A stretch of 13,575 nt of DNA, taken from positions 1 to 13,575 of the forward strand of contig DHGK01000072.1 of NCBI GenBank assembly GCA_002402755.1. Reading direction: 5' to 3'. This stretch comes from Planctomycetes bacterium UBA4800 (GTDB lineage: Bacteria > Planctomycetota > UBA8108 > UBA8890 > UBA8898). The stretch's first letter is position 1. The number at the start of each line of letters is the position of its first letter. This document shows, one piece after another, positions 1 through 6,321 of this stretch. The translations under genes were made by a program, and so were the position numbers. Under the pieces are notes generated by a model that worked only from the letters and a program-made list of their open reading frames with translations, was not told the origin of the DNA and searched no databases.

Positions 1-349
1 CGAGTGCGCGTCGAGCCCGCGCCGCCGGCATCGCGACGCCATCGCGATCCCCGGCCACCTCTGAGGGGGGCAGCCTTGTTGCCGACGCCCTTCGACGCGT
101 GCGGAGAGGATCCCAAGAATCCGGCCCTCAGGCAACAACTGGCGGTTCTTCAACGACGAGTCACGCGGCCGAAGCTCCGGCGGAGCGATCGGCTTTTCTG
201 GGTCTTGCGCTCCCGCCGCTGGGCTGGCTGGCGCTCGGCATTGGCTATCGTGAAACCGGAGACCACGCCCCGTCGAAGCATGGAGCTCCGGCCGCGTGGT
301 TCAGCGCGGCACGCACGGCTATCCGCCGGAGGCCGCGTTCGGGGCGTAA
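1..349. other. Left-edge region with no intact gene
   Basis: I see no complete gene in these 349 bases. The only recognisable coding signal is the transposase relic at 118-264, listed separately. A plus-strand frame starting at base 2 ends at a TGA at 62-64 after about 20 codons (ending IPGHL). It could be the tail of a gene lying outside the window, but it is too short to judge. The rest looks like degenerate mobile-element or intergenic DNA running up to the repeat at 348-369. Confidence 0.5.
118..264 (+). pseudogene. Transposase/integrase N-terminal relic
   Basis: About 49 codons in one plus-strand frame read like the N-terminal part of a DDE integrase-type transposase found in many environmental bacteria. 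The segment contains NPALRQQLAVLQRR, then RLFWVLRSRRWAGWRSAL, then AIVKPET. In intact relatives (family knowledge) this LALRQQLAVL...DRLFWV...W..WR..L.IV.P.T block leads into a tryptophan- and arginine-rich segment and then the catalytic core. Here the similarity stops abruptly after KPET, and no DDE core follows in any frame before the next gene. There is also no credible start codon context upstream. It is best read as a decayed insertion-sequence fragment. The exact IS family cannot be fixed from so short a piece. Confidence 0.65.
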
Positions 350-369
350 TCAGTGACTGTCCCCGGATT
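348..369. repeat. REP/RAYT-like repeat remnant
   Basis: On the minus strand this stretch contains GGGGACAGTCACTGATT preceded by AATCC. It resembles the GGGGACAGTCAC-type repeats often seen near REP-associated tyrosine (Y1) transposase genes in environmental genomes; this is recognition from memory, not a search. Its ends (AATC and GGATT) are imperfect inverted repeats, and CAGTGACTG inside it is itself a small palindrome. The repeat overlaps the 3' end of the DUF2442 gene and supplies its last codons (GDSH) and TGA stop. Only one copy is visible in the window. Confidence 0.4.
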
Positions 370-637
370 GTGGGGCTGATCGCCGGCGCGGCGCCGGCGC
401 CCCCCTCAGCAGCCCTTCCGTGCTCAAGTGCTCATCGACATCCGGCCAGTAGATGCCGTAACCGGCGCTGCAGGTTTCCCAATGCACCCGTTGCACAGGC
501 GTAGCCTCGAGCAAGGAGGGAAACCACGCGAGGGGTACGGTAATCGTGCGTCCATCCATGAGGTCAACGCTGAGCGTGTCCTCGCTCATCGTCACATTCT
601 TGACGCGCTCGTCAGCTTGCAGTGCCAAAATACCCAT
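350..637 (-). CDS. DUF2442 domain protein
   Basis: A 95-residue protein of the DUF2442 family. The family hallmarks are all present: a short strand-forming start (residues 11-35, VKNVTMSEDTLSVDLMDGR), the segment TITVPLAWFPSLLEATP, then GYGIYWPDVDEHLSTEGLL near residues 59-77. The ATG at 637 is chosen because GGAGG lies 6 bases upstream. The start overlaps the end of the upstream DUF4160 gene by 26 bases, so the two are almost certainly co-translated. Family function is not established. DUF2442 proteins commonly sit beside DUF4160 proteins, and a toxin-antitoxin-like role has been suspected from that pairing; here I infer only a two-gene module. The tail after LLRGAPAP is unusual: arginine-rich residues come from a GC palindrome and the last residues (GDSH) from the REP-like repeat, so the natural 3' end was probably replaced by repeat DNA. 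Confidence 0.88.
   Translation of the reverse strand: MGILALQADERVKNVTMSEDTLSVDLMDGRTITVPLAWFPSLLEATPVQRVHWETCSAGYGIYWPDVDEHLSTEGLLRGAPAPRRRSAPQSGDSH
381..399. repeat. GC palindrome inside the DUF2442 3' end
   Basis: CGCCGGCGC and GCGCCGGCG flank a single G, giving a perfect 9-base inverted repeat. It lies inside the last codons of the DUF2442 gene and encodes the APAPRRR part of its tail. There is no U-run after it, so an intrinsic terminator is not supported. It may be part of the invading repeat, or a chance product of GC-rich sequence. Confidence 0.4.
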
Positions 638-854
638 ACCAGGCCTCCGACAATTCCTCACGGTGTGCGACGACGATCGTCCGGACCCTGCGCAATTCAT
701 GCGCCGGAAAGCCGAGATTGCGAGCCAAGTCGCACGTCTCCAGCCAGAACTTAGCCGAAAGACCCTCACGGTCCACGTGGACGTGCGGCGGCTCGTTCGG
801 CTCGTGGCTGAAGAAGTAGAACTTGTAGGGACCGACGCGCAATACCGTAGGCAC
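612..854 (-). CDS. DUF4160 domain protein
   Basis: An 80-residue protein matching the DUF4160 family over its whole length. It opens MPTVLRVGPYKFYFFSHEP, followed by the conserved NEPPHVHVDRE block at residues 20-30, AKFWLET, and a helical C-terminal half ending EELSEAWYGYFG. The start is GTG at 854: AAAGG sits 4 bases upstream, and a TAG just upstream in frame blocks any longer form. The last 26 bases overlap the DUF2442 start, the usual order for this pair. No enzymatic motif is known to me for the family. The pair is often found near mobile DNA, and here too a transposase relic and a REP-like repeat lie within 300 bases. Base composition is visibly less GC-rich than the operon upstream, consistent with separate acquisition (inference). 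Confidence 0.88.
   Translation of the reverse strand: MPTVLRVGPYKFYFFSHEPNEPPHVHVDREGLSAKFWLETCDLARNLGFPAHELRRVRTIVVAHREELSEAWYGYFGTAS
644..648 (-). promoter_or_regulatory. RBS fixing the DUF2442 start
   Basis: GGAGG on the minus strand, 6 bases before the ATG at 637 and inside the upstream DUF4160 coding sequence. It decides the start and shows that the second gene has its own ribosome loading site despite the overlap. Confidence 0.75.
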
Positions 855-1033
855 GCTACCTTTGTAGCATGCGCAAAGGAGAAGGACAACTGCCGATAGC
901 AGGGAATCCCGTTGGCGTTGCCATCACCCGGGATCATAATCGGATACTCCTCGGCCGTCAACGAATACGCGGACAACTACGCGGGAGCTCTTGAAACGCC
1001 GCCGCACGCACCCTCTCCGCCGCCCGCGCGCGC
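855..1033. other. Intergenic gap between operon and DUF4160 pair
   Basis: This stretch has no convincing gene. On the minus strand, a frame opened after a TAG at 977-979 reads EEYPIMIPGDGNANGIPCYRQL before losing protein-like character. DGNANGIPC is faintly like the acidic DGDGDGIPCE core of excalibur-type calcium-binding tails, but it is too short to call. No hairpin followed by a T-run is visible, so I cannot place a terminator for the upstream operon or a firm promoter for the DUF4160 pair. Confidence 0.5.
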
Positions 1034-4000
1034 TCACCGCGCCGGCAGGATATAGGCGAACGCCTCGCCGGGCCCGAGATCGATCGGCGCCGGGCCGGGC
1101 GCCAGCGTCGCGCGCTCGGCGCGCTCGCCGTCCTCGGTGACGACAGCGGCCGCGCACGGCCCGTCCGCGCGGTCGAGCGCCGCCGGCGCGAAGTCCCACA
1201 CGGCGGCCCGGCGCTCCCCGGTGACGTTCACGAAGATGCACGCAACGCGGCCGTCGCGCGCCCGCCACGCGCCCGACTCGATCGCCGGGCCCGACACCGG
1301 CCACACGCCCGACCACTGCCAGTCCGCCGTCACCTGCGGCAGGGGTTCCCGGAAGCGCGGCGGCCGCGCCATCGCGCCCTTCGCCAGGAAGTCGCGCAGG
1401 TGATACCGCAGCCGCGCAACGCGGCGGAGGAACGGGCCGTTCTCGGGGTCGCGCACCGACTCGGGGCCGATCCAGCCGATCTGCTCGCCGAAGACGAGCG
1501 ACTGGCCCGCCTTCATGCGCAGGGCGAGCGCCGCCGTCGGCCCCCCGCGGTACGCGCGGCCGAAGAGCTGGATCGCGCCGCCGTACACGGCCGCGAACGC
1601 CGGCACCGAGTCCGCGTACTGGAAGTGCCAGGTGAGATACGCATCGAAGAGGTCGATGTACGGCTCGGCGTTGCACTCGGTCGTCAGGACGCGATCGGGG
1701 CCGATCGACGCGCGAATCCGCTCGAGCATCGGCCGGTACCCCGCCCCCACCCACCAGCTCCCCCCGGCGAGCGGATGGCCGTGCGCGGCGTTCGCGCAGA
1801 GCCGCGGCCCCGCCGCCGCGATCTGGTCGATGTACACCGCATCGAGGCCGTACTCGGGGCCGAGCAGCCGCGTCACGATCTCCGTCACCTTCGCGCGCCA
1901 GAGCGGCGTCACGGGGCACATGGGCGCGAGCTTGCGCCCCGATCCGTACTCCTCGATGAACGGCGCGCCCTTCTCGTCGCACGTCGCCGCCGCGGCCACG
2001 TCGCCCGTGAAGTCCGCGAGCCCCGTGTCCCAGAGCCGCCCGTTTATGTACGGCATGACGCGGACGCCGTGCGCCTGCAAGTCCTTGACGCCTGCCGCGA
2101 AGCCGTCCTTCGCGGGGAAGTAGTGGGGGTAGTCCGTGTCGAACGGGATCACGTGCCAGTTGTACCAGTGGACCGCCGCCGGCACGCCCGCGTACCGCGC
2201 GAACTCCGCGACCGGCCCCGCGACCGCCTCGGCCGTCCCGCTCGCGAGCGCCCACACGGCGATGTCCTCGATCCACGCGGGGCTCGGACGGGCCCGCGCG
2301 CGCATCCACGGGGCGTTCGCGGCGGCCCACTGCCGGTAGGACCGCGCCGCGTCGAACCAATCGCCCGCGTACCCCATGAGCCGCACGCGGCCGGGCAGCG
2401 CGAAGACGTTGCCGGGCTTGCCCGCATCGGGAGCGGGCCAGCGCGATTCGAAGAGTACGGCGTTCCCGAGGCCGTTGAAGGCGAGGTCCTTCGTCGCCGC
2501 GCTCGGGTCCTCGACCGCGGCGTAGAGCGCCCCGCGCGCATCGTACAGCGCGCAGAACTGCATCGGCCACCAGCCGCTCGGGTACGTCCCCTGGATCGCG
2601 AACGCGCGGTCGAACGGCGCGCGCGCCAGCCGCCCCGACACCTGCGGATAGAGGAGCACGGCATCGGCGGCCCCGGGCGCCCCGAGCGCGAGCGACGGGA
2701 ACGCGACCTCGACGACGCTCTCGCCGGGGGGCAGCGCCTCGACGGCGAACGACGCGAGAACGCCGTCGTCGCCGCGCTCGATCGTCAGCGCCGCCGCCAG
2801 CCCGTCGGGCGCGCGCCCGCGCACCACGATGCGATCGTCCTGCGCGGCGCATTCCATGCCGAGCGTGCCGTCCTCCGCCGTCACGGTTCGCGTACCCGCC
2901 TTTCCGCGCAGCGTGAGCGCGAAGCCGCCGCGATGGGGACGCGCGAGGCGCCGCCCGCCGAACCACACGCCGGCGAGCGCCCCCGTCGCGCGGTCGACGA
3001 ACACGCTCGTCCCGCCCGCGCTCGTTCCCCACATGCCGGTCTGGGGAGGAAGCGCGGCGCTGCCCGCGGGAAGCGCCTCGAGGAGCGCGATCGCGCGTTC
3101 GCGCGCCGGCAGCGGCCGCGACGCAACGAGCGCCTCGAGGGCGTGCGCGATGAACGGCTCGCGCTTCCGGAGCGCCTCCTCGCGCGCGATGAGATCGGGC
3201 CGCGTGAGGACGGCCTCGACGAGCGGCGCCGCGCGGTCGCGCGCGAAGTCCTCGGCGCTGTCCGGCCCCGCCCACAGCACGCACTCGCGCCGCGCCGAAG
3301 TTCCGTCGAGGCGCGTCCAGGGCCCGTGCAGGTACGTGCCGTAGCCGCCTCTTCCGTCGTGGACGATGGCGGGCGTCCCGAAGATGCCCAGGCGCACGCC
3401 TTCGCCGATGAGCGCGCCCCACGAGGAGGCGTGCACGGACGACCCGCCGCCCGCGAGCGCGCCCGCGCGCACGGGATCGCCCGCTTCCCAGCGCGTGAAG
3501 AACTCGTGCGGGAAGTTGATCTCCAGGACGTGCAGCTCGCTCCAGCCGGCGGCCTCGGTCTGGACGATGTCGGCCGTCACGCGGATCGCGGGGGAGCCGG
3601 CGAGGTGCTCGAAGACGTAACGTACCCGCGGCGCACCCGGCGCATTCCGTGCGCCGCCGTAACGCGCCTCGATCTCGATCGCCGCGCGATACGGCCCGCG
3701 CGCCAGGACGCGCATGCGCCCCTCGCGGTCCTCGCGCACGAGGAACCCGCCGCGCCCGGCCTCGTACACGCGGTCGTTCAGGTGGAACCCCTCGAACGTC
3801 CGCCCCGCGGCCGCGAACCGTATCCTCGCCGGAAGGCCGCCCTCGGCACGGGCGTAGAACACCTCCGCGACGCCGTTGTCGATGCGAACGCCGGCGTCGT
3901 CCTCCACGACCGTGACGGCGCGAAGGGCCGCATCCGCAGGGGGGGCGCCGCGCTCGATGCGCAGCCGGTTGCCCGCCGGCGCGCGCGCGCACGTGAGCGT

Positions 4001-4219
4001 TCCCGCGGCCTCGCCGGCGAGCGGCGCGTCGTACTGGAACGCGATGGCCGCGCCGTCGGGCCCGACGAGCCGCCAGCCGCCGGGGAATCCATCGATGGGA
4101 CCGGCGTCGAGGGGCACGGCGAACGCGGCGCCGGCCCCGTCGCGCGGCGCCGCGTCCAACTGCAGGACGAACGCATCCCGTGCGGCGGCAAGAACGACAA
4201 GCTCCAGAACGATCGGCAT
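1034..4219 (-). CDS. DUF6259 glycosidase-like protein, long form
   Basis: A 1061-residue protein of the DUF6259 group, whose members look like glycoside hydrolases but mostly lack assigned substrates. Apparent layout: a beta-rich N-terminal module (about 1-325) of unidentified family; a helical linker (325-390); a beta-sandwich (about 395-630) holding YPSGWWPMQFCALYD; a TIM-barrel-like domain (about 645-950) starting at SPAWIEDIAVW with VHWYNWHVIPFDTDYPHYF and VMPYINGRLWDT; and a beta-rich C-terminal domain (960-1061). Likely catalytic acids are D798 in AVYIDQI and E848 in TTECNAEPY, inferred from strand-end positions. There is no clear signal peptide, so it may be cytoplasmic. The ATG at 4219 shares its A with the DUF202 stop (TGATG); a GTG one codon upstream is an equally possible start. 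It is the last gene of the operon. The plus-strand gene at 12599 is a paralogue lacking the N-terminal module. Confidence 0.85.
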   Translation of the reverse strand: MPIVLELVVLAAARDAFVLQLDAAPRDGAGAAFAVPLDAGPIDGFPGGWRLVGPDGAAIAFQYDAPLAGEAAGTLTCARAPAGNRLRIERGAPPADAALRAVTVVEDDAGVRIDNGVAEVFYARAEGGLPARIRFAAAGRTFEGFHLNDRVYEAGRGGFLVREDREGRMRVLARGPYRAAIEIEARYGGARNAPGAPRVRYVFEHLAGSPAIRVTADIVQTEAAGWSELHVLEINFPHEFFTRWEAGDPVRAGALAGGGSSVHASSWGALIGEGVRLGIFGTPAIVHDGRGGYGTYLHGPWTRLDGTSARRECVLWAGPDSAEDFARDRAAPLVEAVLTRPDLIAREEALRKREPFIAHALEALVASRPLPARERAIALLEALPAGSAALPPQTGMWGTSAGGTSVFVDRATGALAGVWFGGRRLARPHRGGFALTLRGKAGTRTVTAEDGTLGMECAAQDDRIVVRGRAPDGLAAALTIERGDDGVLASFAVEALPPGESVVEVAFPSLALGAPGAADAVLLYPQVSGRLARAPFDRAFAIQGTYPSGWWPMQFCALYDARGALYAAVEDPSAATKDLAFNGLGNAVLFESRWPAPDAGKPGNVFALPGRVRLMGYAGDWFDAARSYRQWAAANAPWMRARARPSPAWIEDIAVWALASGTAEAVAGPVAEFARYAGVPAAVHWYNWHVIPFDTDYPHYFPAKDGFAAGVKDLQAHGVRVMPYINGRLWDTGLADFTGDVAAAATCDEKGAPFIEEYGSGRKLAPMCPVTPLWRAKVTEIVTRLLGPEYGLDAVYIDQIAAAGPRLCANAAHGHPLAGGSWWVGAGYRPMLERIRASIGPDRVLTTECNAEPYIDLFDAYLTWHFQYADSVPAFAAVYGGAIQLFGRAYRGGPTAALALRMKAGQSLVFGEQIGWIGPESVRDPENGPFLRRVARLRYHLRDFLAKGAMARPPRFREPLPQVTADWQWSGVWPVSGPAIESGAWRARDGRVACIFVNVTGERRAAVWDFAPAALDRADGPCAAAVVTEDGERAERATLAPGPAPIDLGPGEAFAYILPAR

Positions 4220-4527
4220 CACGGCGCATCTCCTCCCGCGTCAGGCTTTGGTGCATTTCTGAGCGACCGGATGGCGCCGGCCATCCGCCCGCAGCGCCAG
4301 GCGCCGAAGAGGCCGGCGAGGACGCCCGCGGGCAGGAACACGAAGCCCAGGGTGCGCGGCGCCCCGCTCTCGATGAAGTGAATGAACGTCACGCCCGCGA
4401 TGATGAGCGTGAGCGCAGTCCGCACGTAGGCGAGCAGCGTGCGCTCGTTCGCCAGCACCGTGCGGTCGATCGCGAGCTCATCGCGCAGGATCAGCTCCTT
4501 CCGGGCGAAACGTTTGTAGGGCGCCAT
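4219..4527 (-). CDS. DUF202 family inner-membrane protein
   Basis: A 102-residue DUF202 (YidH-like) protein. The family signature LANERTLLAYVRTALTLI lies at residues 25-42 and leads straight into the first membrane helix (about 34-53). A second helix spans about 58-77 (GFVFLPAGVLAGLFGAW). The N-terminal 20 residues are basic and charged, as usual for the family. Bacterial members are small inner-membrane proteins of unknown function. The ATG at 4527 has GGAGA 8 bases upstream. The gene begins 22 bases after the S41 protease stop, and its TGA overlaps the ATG of the DUF6259 gene, so its translation is probably coupled to that protein. It may be a membrane partner for a neighbouring product, but nothing in the sequence proves this. 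Confidence 0.9.
   Translation of the reverse strand: MAPYKRFARKELILRDELAIDRTVLANERTLLAYVRTALTLIIAGVTFIHFIESGAPRTLGFVFLPAGVLAGLFGAWRCGRMAGAIRSLRNAPKPDAGGDAP
4230..4237 (-). promoter_or_regulatory. RBS for the long DUF6259 gene
   Basis: GGGAGGAG on the minus strand, inside the last codons of the DUF202 gene. It is 7 bases from a GTG (4222) and 10 bases from the adjoining in-frame ATG (4219), so it supports either start. With the TGATG junction it points to both re-initiation and independent ribosome loading. Confidence 0.7.
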
Positions 4528-4549
4528 GATTCTTGTCTCCGCAGGTCAT

Positions 4550-6304
4550 CTATTTCCAGAGCTTGGTCTTCGCGTACTGCCCTATCAACGTCTTCCCGTG
4601 GCGCTGCCGGAACGCCGCCGCGGCCTTGGCATCGGCCGCGAACGCCGCGTCCGTGATCTTCAGGAACTCCTCCTGCGCGGCGGCTTCCTGCTTCAGCTTT
4701 TCCGCGGCCTTGGCAAGCGCGCCACGCTCGGCGCTCAGCCCCGCGTTCTTGGCCGCCGCGGCGAGCTTCTCGATCCGGGCGAGGGCGTGCACGGCGTCGG
4801 GCAGGTCCGTGGTGCCGCCCGCCGCCAGCGCGAGATCGAGCGCGCACGTTGTTTTCAGATCCTCGCCCACGAGCTTCGCGAGCGTGTCGGGCGACCAGCC
4901 GGCGAGCTTCTTCCCGAACTTCGCGGCCGCCTTCCTGAAGCCCTCGATGTCGCCGGCGAAGAGCGCGGCGTAGGTCTTCGCCACGTCCCGGCGCGGGAAG
5001 CCGGCGTGCAGCACGCGCAGCACTTCCGTCGCGACCTCGCGCGCGGGATCGGCGCGCGCGCAGAAGACCGGCCCGTAGGGGATCTCGATGTCGGGCGGCC
5101 AGCCGGCGCCCTCCGTGCGCACGCCCCGGATCGGCGTCGGGCGGTTGTTGACGCCGAGGCGCAGCGTGGCCAGGCCCGAAGGCAGTTCCATGACCGCGGG
5201 AATGATGCCCCAGCCGCCCGTCGGCCGCCCCACGGACACGACGCGCTCCGTCTCGCTCATCGCCCACGTGAAGGTCTCGGCCGACGAGACCTCGGTTTCG
5301 TCCTGCAGCATGACGATCGGCCCGTCGAACTGCCACGAGCCCGCCGGCGTGAGCATGCGGCCCTGTCCGTTCGGCGTGTTCTTCGTGAAGAAGCGGCCCG
5401 CCATGCTCCAGGCCGGGAGATCGCTCCCGCCGCCCATCCCGCGGCAATCGAGGAGCAGCGCCTCCATGCCCTTGAGCGCATCGAGCGCCGCGCTGAACGC
5501 GGCCTGCGTCGCCTCGTCCATGCTGCCCGTGATGCGGAGGTAGCCGATCTTCCCGCTCCACGGCAGATCGAGCAGGACGGAGACCGCGCCTGTCTTGGGC
5601 TCGAGCCCCTCGGGAAGCTGGACGGTGTGAGGGTAGAACGCCTTCCCTCCCGGCCCCCACCGGGGGGCGGTCGCCTTCCTCGGCTTCAGGTCGGGCGCAA
5701 GGAACGTCAGCTCGAGCGATTGCCTCTCGCCGAAGGGCAGCAGGCGGTTCCCCATCGACGAGAAGAGCGAGTGATCCGACGACGAACCCTGGTGCCTGGT
5801 GATCCTCCGCTTCTCGCGCTCCAGAACGAGCCACGCGGGCTCGCCGGCGATCTCGATCAGCGCCGAGCCGGGCGGCAGCGTCTTCCCGAGCGCGTGCCCC
5901 GGCATCACGCCGCGAAGCATGACGCGCCCGCGCTCCCACCCGAACCACAACCCGCCGCCGAAGAGCCCGTCCCACTTGGACGGCAGGCCGTCCCAGCCCG
6001 TCTTCGGCGCAAGCACGCCCGTGTGGCTGTCGCCGAGCGCCGCGAGAAGCTCCATCACGTTCGCGATGTGCTCCTTGTCGGACGCGCAGCTCTGGAAGCG
6101 CGGCTTCAGCCGCGCGCAGACCGCGGGCCAGTCGATCTTCTTGGCCTTGAGCGCGGCCGCCCTGCCGGCCACGCTCTTTGCCAGGAAGTCGAAGTCCTTC
6201 ATGTAGTCGGCGCCGCCCGCGGCGGCCGCGAGAAGGAGCCCGCCCGCAAGACAGGTCGCCTGGAACCGCATCGCCGCCGCCGTCCGTCGCATGTCGTTGC
6301 TCAC
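4550..6304 (-). CDS. Secreted S41-family peptidase, tricorn-like site
   Basis: A 584-residue S41 (C-terminal processing/tricorn) peptidase. An export signal covers about residues 5-32 (basic start, then LAGGLLLAAAAGGA, cleavage near GGA-DY). ALGDSHTG is at 89-96, a PDZ-like stretch (GSALIEIAG) near 146-154, and the peptidase core at about 250-415. ALLLDCRGMGGGS (282-294) is the oxyanion/core strand motif, and VSSAETF (339-345) holds the predicted nucleophile S340, followed by RPTGGWG and TEGAGWPPDIEIP. Counting from Prc, the dyad lysine position falls on W365. Instead S93-H94, S340 and E398 match the tricorn Ser-His/Ser/Glu tetrad in order and in spacing near the C-terminal end. The tail (about 430-575) is Ala/Lys-rich and helical. 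The GTG start is set by GGGAGAGG 8 bases upstream; an ATG four codons later is the alternative. It lies 17 bases behind the A2M gene. Confidence 0.88.
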   Translation of the reverse strand: MSNDMRRTAAAMRFQATCLAGGLLLAAAAGGADYMKDFDFLAKSVAGRAAALKAKKIDWPAVCARLKPRFQSCASDKEHIANVMELLAALGDSHTGVLAPKTGWDGLPSKWDGLFGGGLWFGWERGRVMLRGVMPGHALGKTLPPGSALIEIAGEPAWLVLEREKRRITRHQGSSSDHSLFSSMGNRLLPFGERQSLELTFLAPDLKPRKATAPRWGPGGKAFYPHTVQLPEGLEPKTGAVSVLLDLPWSGKIGYLRITGSMDEATQAAFSAALDALKGMEALLLDCRGMGGGSDLPAWSMAGRFFTKNTPNGQGRMLTPAGSWQFDGPIVMLQDETEVSSAETFTWAMSETERVVSVGRPTGGWGIIPAVMELPSGLATLRLGVNNRPTPIRGVRTEGAGWPPDIEIPYGPVFCARADPAREVATEVLRVLHAGFPRRDVAKTYAALFAGDIEGFRKAAAKFGKKLAGWSPDTLAKLVGEDLKTTCALDLALAAGGTTDLPDAVHALARIEKLAAAAKNAGLSAERGALAKAAEKLKQEAAAQEEFLKITDAAFAADAKAAAAFRQRHGKTLIGQYAKTKLWK

Positions 6305-6312
6305 CGCGCGAT

Positions 6313-6320
6313 CCTCTCCC
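6313..6320 (-). promoter_or_regulatory. RBS fixing the S41 GTG start
   Basis: GGGAGAGG on the minus strand lies in the 17-base gap after the A2M stop. It is 8 bases from the GTG at 6304 but 20 bases from the first ATG (6292), so it favours the GTG. The same motif and the same 8-base spacing recur at the plus-strand DUF6259 gene (12583-12590), which supports the choice. Confidence 0.75.
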
Positions 6321-6321
6321 G

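Noticed and set aside
381..399. Intrinsic terminator at the GC palindrome
   Set aside because: There is no T-run on either strand next to it, the loop is one base, and it lies within coding sequence.
858..886. TTGTCC and TACAAA spaced 17 bases on the minus strand as a promoter for the DUF4160 gene
   Set aside because: Each hexamer matches only four of six, and transcription would begin almost at the start codon, leaving no room for the AAAGG ribosome site.
924..4256. A 1110-codon minus-strand frame overlapping the DUF6259 gene in another frame
   Set aside because: Composed mostly of Arg, Ala and Gly; it is the out-of-frame reading of the DUF6259 gene.
1400..4381. A 993-codon plus-strand frame antisense to the DUF6259 gene
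   Set aside because: Arg-rich shadow with no recognisable motif, covering a well-supported gene with conserved motifs on the other strand.
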